A DNA stretch of 24,233 bases from Scatomorpha sp036653715 (GTDB lineage: Bacteria > Bacillota > Clostridia > Oscillospirales > Oscillospiraceae), in assembly GCA_036653715.1 (NCBI GenBank), contig JAVVTL010000020.1, forward strand, positions 1 to 24,233, given 5' to 3'. The notes beneath the pieces were generated by a model. The model was not told the DNA's origin and made no database searches. It saw only the letters and a list, made by a program, of their open reading frames with translations. A program made the position numbers and the translations under genes. Within the stretch, counting starts at the first letter, position 1. Every line of letters begins with the position of its first letter. This document shows, in pieces, positions 20,353 to 24,233 of the stretch.

Positions 20353-22419
20353 ATGGATGCTTTGACTCGTTTGGTGCTCAGGCACAGGGTGGCTGTCATC
20401 TCGGTCGTGGGGGTACTCACCGTGATGTGCGCCGTCCTGTTTTTTGGCGTGAGGGTCAACTACGACCTCACCGCCTACCTGCCGGAGGACTCCGATTCCA
20501 CGGTAGCCTTGGACGTGATGGACAGGGAGTTTTCCGCTGCCGTGCCGAACGCTCGCGTTATGGTGCCCGACGTCTCACTCGAGGAGGCGCTCGACTACAA
20601 AACGCGCATATCGGCTGTGCCCGGCGTCACGGACATCATGTGGCTGAACGACATGCTCGACCTCAGAACGCCGATTGAGGCGGCGCCTCCCGAGGCCGTG
20701 GAGCAATACTACAAAGACGGCTCGGCGCTGTTTCAGGTGACCATCGCCGAGGGCGACGAAAAGGACGCCACCGCCGCCATCTACGACATCATCGGCGAGA
20801 CGGGCGCGATAACCGGCAATGCAATGAGCATAGCGAACTCCCAGAACCTCATCGTGCGCGAGGTGCTTGGCGCTATGGCAATTCTGCTGCCCATTATCGT
20901 TCTTCTGCTCATACTCACAACGACCTCTTGGGTTGCGCCGCTGCTCTTTCTGCTCACCATCGGCGTCGCTGTCATCATAAACCTCGGCTCGAATATCTTC
21001 CTGCCGGACATCTCCTTTATAACGCAGGCGGTCAGCCCCATATTGCAGCTCGCCGTCTCTCTCGACTACGCGATATTCCTTCTGAACAGCTTCGAGCGCT
21101 TCAGGCAGGAGACGGACGACGCGCATGAGGCCATGCGTCTTGCCGTGAAGCAGTCCTTTGCCTCCATCGCCGCCTCCGCGGTGACGACGCTTTTCGGCTT
21201 CCTCGCGCTCATGTTCATGCGCTTCGGCATAGGCAGCGACCTCGGCCTGAATCTTGTCAAGGGCGTCATCCTGAGCTACGCCGCCGTCATGATATTCCTG
21301 CCCGCGCTCGCGCTTTGCAGTGTGAAGCTGCTCGATAAGACCACGCACAAGCGCCTCATCCCCGAATTCCGCAACATCGGACACGGCCTCCTCAAAATCC
21401 GCGTACCCGCACTTTTGCTGGTGCTGCTGATTGTCGGCCCCTGCTTCCTCGCGCAGAGCCGCGCAAACTTCCTCTACGGCAACGGCCTGCCCGACCCCGC
21501 AATCCGCTACGGCGCGGACACCGAGCGCATAAACGACCTCTTTGGCGAGTCCACAGCCGTCGTCCTGCTTGTCCCCAAGGGCGACACCGGCCGTGAGCGC
21601 GAGCTTTGCGCAGACCTCGGCGAGCTTGACCGCGTGACCGGCGTCATGTCCTATGTGACGACTGTCGGCAGCGCGATTCCCGACGGCTACCTCGATTCCG
21701 AGATAACCTCAAACTTCTATTCCGAAAACTATACCCGCATCATCGTCAACACCGATACCGCCGAGGAGGGTGACGGCGCATTTGAGACCGTCGCCGCCAT
21801 ACGCTCCGCCGCCGCAGACTACTACGACGAATGCTGGACCTGCGGACAGAGCGCCAACCTGAGCGACATCAAAACCGTTATAACGGGCGACTCCGGCAAG
21901 GTGAACTTCATCGCGATAATCTTCATCTTCCTGACCCTGCTCGTCACCTTCCGCTCGCTGACATTGCCCGTCATACTGCTTTTCGTCATCGAGTCCGCAA
22001 TTTGGATTAACCTCTCCGTGCCCTACTTCGCCGATAAGCCGCTGGTCTACATGGGCTATCTCGTCATGAATACCGTCCAGCTCGGCGCCACCATAGATTA
22101 TGCCATCCTCATGACCGACGGCTACAAGCGCAACCGTCTCACCATGGGCAAGCGCGAGGCCGTTGTCGGCACGCTCGGCGAGAACTTCATCTCCGTGCTG
22201 ACAAGCGCGCTGATTCTCTCCTCCGCCGGCTTCTGCCTGAACTTCGAGTCCTCTGTCGAGGTCGTCTCCGAGCTTGGAATGCTGCTGGCGCGCGGCACGC
22301 TGCTTTCACTAACGCTGGTGCTTATCGTCCTGCCGGGACTGCTGCTGCTTTTCGACCGTCTGACCGGAAAGCTGACCCTCAAAGCCAATTTCTATAAAGA
22401 GGAGGTAACAACAAAATGA
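20353..22419 (+). CDS. MMPL/RND-superfamily exporter
   Basis: The 688 residues show RND-type duplicated topology: one helix (about 14-33), a soluble outer loop to about 180, five helices (about 183-330), a second single helix (about 349-370), an outer loop to about 515 and five further helices. Each half carries the Asp-Tyr pair of MmpL proton relays: SLDYAIF (Asp238-Tyr239) and TIDYAIL (Asp582-Tyr583). It is therefore probably a proton-driven exporter of lipids, peptides or drugs in the cytoplasmic membrane. ATG 20353 follows GGGGGAT. The stop overlaps the next start (ATGA), so it is translated together with the heptad-repeat protein. The substrate is unknown. Confidence 0.92.
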   Translation: MDALTRLVLRHRVAVISVVGVLTVMCAVLFFGVRVNYDLTAYLPEDSDSTVALDVMDREFSAAVPNARVMVPDVSLEEALDYKTRISAVPGVTDIMWLNDMLDLRTPIEAAPPEAVEQYYKDGSALFQVTIAEGDEKDATAAIYDIIGETGAITGNAMSIANSQNLIVREVLGAMAILLPIIVLLLILTTTSWVAPLLFLLTIGVAVIINLGSNIFLPDISFITQAVSPILQLAVSLDYAIFLLNSFERFRQETDDAHEAMRLAVKQSFASIAASAVTTLFGFLALMFMRFGIGSDLGLNLVKGVILSYAAVMIFLPALALCSVKLLDKTTHKRLIPEFRNIGHGLLKIRVPALLLVLLIVGPCFLAQSRANFLYGNGLPDPAIRYGADTERINDLFGESTAVVLLVPKGDTGRERELCADLGELDRVTGVMSYVTTVGSAIPDGYLDSEITSNFYSENYTRIIVNTDTAEEGDGAFETVAAIRSAAADYYDECWTCGQSANLSDIKTVITGDSGKVNFIAIIFIFLTLLVTFRSLTLPVILLFVIESAIWINLSVPYFADKPLVYMGYLVMNTVQLGATIDYAILMTDGYKRNRLTMGKREAVVGTLGENFISVLTSALILSSAGFCLNFESSVEVVSELGMLLARGTLLSLTLVLIVLPGLLLLFDRLTGKLTLKANFYKEEVTTK

Positions 22420-24209
22420 AAAAGAAACTATCCGCAATACTCGCGCTCTGCCTGACCTTCTGCATGCTGCTCTCCGGTGTATCCGCTCTCGCGGCGGACA
22501 AGGGCACCGTCGCTTCCTCCGAGGAGGTCATATACGCCATGCTGAACGCCGCCGGTGAGCCGGAGAGCGCCTATTCCGTGGCAATCCTCAACGTCACCAA
22601 GGCGGGCGAAATCACCCACCACGGCGCGTATTCCTCCACCAAAAACCTCACGGACAGCGGCCTGCTCGCCTACAAGGGCGGCAAGATTACGGCGACCGCG
22701 CCCGTCGGCCGCTTCTACTATCAGGGCGAGCTTGTGAACCTCGACTTCCCTTGGAACATCAAGGTCACCTATAAGCTCGACAACAAGGTCGTCGCCCCCG
22801 AAAAGCTCAGCGGCGCCACCGGCAAGGTCTTAATCAACATCAAAACCACAAAAAATGACGCGGCGGACGCGACCTTCTTTGAAAACTACATGCTTCAGGT
22901 CTCCGTCCCGCTTGACACAGACCTCTGCGACAACATCAAGGCCCAGGGTGCCACAATGGCGAACTCCGGCGGCGACAAGCAGGCAAACTTTGTCGTCATG
23001 CCCGGCACCGACGGCGACATGACCGTCACCGCCGACGCGGAGAATTTTGAACTGAGCGGCATCACCATCGCCGCAGTCCCCTATTCCGCGGGCGACGCCA
23101 TGCCGGACGTATCCGAGCTGACAGGCGGCCTCAACGACCTCGCGGACGGCGTATCCGACCTCTCCGACGGCGTTTCAAGCCTCTCCAAGGGCACTGCCGA
23201 CCTCTCCGTCGGCGCGGCAATGGTTAAATCCGGCGCGAAATCCTACGGCGAGGGCATGGCGGATATCTCCGCGAACTCCGCCGGAATCGTCAGCGCCTCC
23301 TCCCAAATATATTCCGGCCTGAAACAGATAAACGACGGCCTCGCCGGGCAGACCGGCGGCTCCCTCGACCTCTCCGCGCTGGCGCAGCTCCCCGCCGGGC
23401 TCACACAGCTTGCGGCGGGACTTGAGCAGGTCTCCGCCGGCATGAAGCAGCTGCTTGACGGCTACACGCTCGCCTATGACGCGCTCTCGAAGTCTATAGC
23501 GGGCATCCCCGCCGCCTCCGTCTCCGAGGCAGACATTGCCGCGCTCATGGCGGCAAACCCGGGCAGCGCCGCCCTCTCCGCCCTCATAGCGAACTACACC
23601 GCCGCCCAGACCGTCAAGGGCACATGGCAGCAGACCTCCGCCGCCTTTGCCGCTGTCTCCACCACCCTGCCGCAGCTTCAGGGCTCTGTGGACACGATTG
23701 CAGCCTCCCTGCGCGGCATGGCAACGCAGATAAGCGCCGCCATGAAATCCAACCCCGACCTCTCCGGCCTCGCGACGCTGGCGCAGGGCATCGGCTCGCT
23801 CACCAAAAACTATTCCGCCTTCCACGACGGGCTTGTCGCCTATACCGGCGGCGTTGACGCGCTTGCCGAAAACTGGAACGGACTTCAGGAGGGTGTCAAC
23901 GGCCTTGCAACCGGCAGCTACTCCCTCTCCAAGGGCGCAAAAAAGCTCTCCGAGGGCGCAGGCACCCTGAGCGACGAGACGCAGACCATCCCCGACGAGG
24001 TCGACAAGATGATTGGCTCCGTCAATAACGGCGACTTCACGCCGCAGTCCTTCGTCTCCGCCAAGAACACCAACTGCGACGCCGTCCAGTTCGTCATCAA
24101 GACCGCCGCCATCGAGGGCGCCGCCGAGGAAGATGTCCCGCCCCCCGCCGTCCCGGCGAACACTCTCTGGCAGCGCATAAAGGACCTTTTCAGCAATTTC
24201 GGCCTGTAA
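22416..24209 (+). CDS. Secreted heptad-repeat partner protein of the MMPL exporter (YhgE/Pip-like repeats)
   Basis: The 597 residues begin with a signal peptide (KKKLSAILALCLTFCMLLSG, cleavage near ALA-A at 26-27). A beta-rich domain follows to about 220, then a long helical part with repeated L-x-x-G heptads, for example LADGVSDLSDGVSSLSKG (about 241-258) and again at 490-530 (GLATGSYSLSKGAKKLSEGA). Such repeats form extended coiled-coil-like rods in YhgE/Pip and related proteins. There is no sortase motif or clear C-terminal membrane helix; it ends WQRIKDLFSNFGL, an amphipathic tail that could touch the membrane. AGGAGG precedes ATG 22416 and the gene overlaps the MMPL stop. It probably acts with the exporter at the outer face as an adaptor or periplasm-spanning rod analogue; this is inference. 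Confidence 0.82.
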   Translation: MKKKLSAILALCLTFCMLLSGVSALAADKGTVASSEEVIYAMLNAAGEPESAYSVAILNVTKAGEITHHGAYSSTKNLTDSGLLAYKGGKITATAPVGRFYYQGELVNLDFPWNIKVTYKLDNKVVAPEKLSGATGKVLINIKTTKNDAADATFFENYMLQVSVPLDTDLCDNIKAQGATMANSGGDKQANFVVMPGTDGDMTVTADAENFELSGITIAAVPYSAGDAMPDVSELTGGLNDLADGVSDLSDGVSSLSKGTADLSVGAAMVKSGAKSYGEGMADISANSAGIVSASSQIYSGLKQINDGLAGQTGGSLDLSALAQLPAGLTQLAAGLEQVSAGMKQLLDGYTLAYDALSKSIAGIPAASVSEADIAALMAANPGSAALSALIANYTAAQTVKGTWQQTSAAFAAVSTTLPQLQGSVDTIAASLRGMATQISAAMKSNPDLSGLATLAQGIGSLTKNYSAFHDGLVAYTGGVDALAENWNGLQEGVNGLATGSYSLSKGAKKLSEGAGTLSDETQTIPDEVDKMIGSVNNGDFTPQSFVSAKNTNCDAVQFVIKTAAIEGAAEEDVPPPAVPANTLWQRIKDLFSNFGL

Positions 24210-24233
24210 TAACATAATGTAAGCGCCAACCGA

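Noticed and set aside
23175..24215. Long antisense frame (346 codons) opposite the heptad-repeat gene
   Set aside because: Its Gly-rich repetitive translation mirrors the repeats of the sense gene, and no ribosome binding site is present.

Overview
The window looks like chromosomal DNA of a moderately GC-rich, spore-forming, anaerobic Clostridia bacterium, possibly a gut Oscillospiraceae-type species. The reasons are a sporulation sigma factor (SigK) fragment, a ferredoxin-linked 2-oxoacid oxidoreductase, strong GGAGG-type ribosome binding sites and Firmicutes-style families (MMPL plus heptad-repeat protein, DUF6320, alcohol-acetyltransferase-like). The taxonomic guess is inference. No rRNA, tRNA, CRISPR array or complete mobile element was seen.

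Left edge (1-674): the 3' end of a large serine recombinase (+) runs into the 5' part of sigK (-). SigK similarity stops abruptly after about 67 residues, at the recombinase stop codon. This is the geometry of a skin-type element interrupting sigK, with the element extending off the left edge.

675-11105: a catabolic block for a 2-hydroxyacid or 2-oxoacid. It holds a 4-hydroxybutyrate/acetate CoA-transferase-family enzyme (+), a D-2-hydroxyacid dehydrogenase (-), a LarA-type nickel racemase (+), a GntR/FCD regulator (-), and a minus-strand operon: MFS transporter, four-subunit 2-oxoacid:ferredoxin oxidoreductase (delta, alpha, beta, gamma), then a Na+/solute symporter. A reasonable reading is uptake, racemisation, oxidation to the 2-oxoacid, ferredoxin-linked conversion to acyl-CoA, and CoA transfer. 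Three promoters share an exact layout, GTATAC-N13-GTATAC-N14-(-35), one with a degenerate second box, and a weaker copy precedes the MFS operon. This suggests one regulon, most simply under the GntR protein.

11380-14274: a tight plus-strand operon of an HSL-type esterase, a condensation-like acyltransferase with an HxxxDG motif, and a zinc-ribbon membrane protein (DUF6320-like). 14344-14676 is a CsoR-family metal sensor with a His-rich N-terminus and its own sigma-A-type promoter carrying a palindrome.

14739-19489: a minus-strand cluster of SorC/LsrR-type regulator, dhaL, dhaK, lsrF, a DUF1097 membrane protein and a small VOC-fold protein. It pairs a dihydroxyacetone-kinase-type kinase with the LsrF thiolase, without LsrK, LsrG, DhaM or an Lsr transporter. 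Four copies of TAACATnTGnyA, in two inverted pairs, lie at the regulator and dhaL promoters.

19604-24209: a TetR regulator divergent from an MMPL/RND exporter, which overlaps (ATGA) a secreted heptad-repeat partner protein. A perfect inverted repeat lies just downstream of the exporter promoter.
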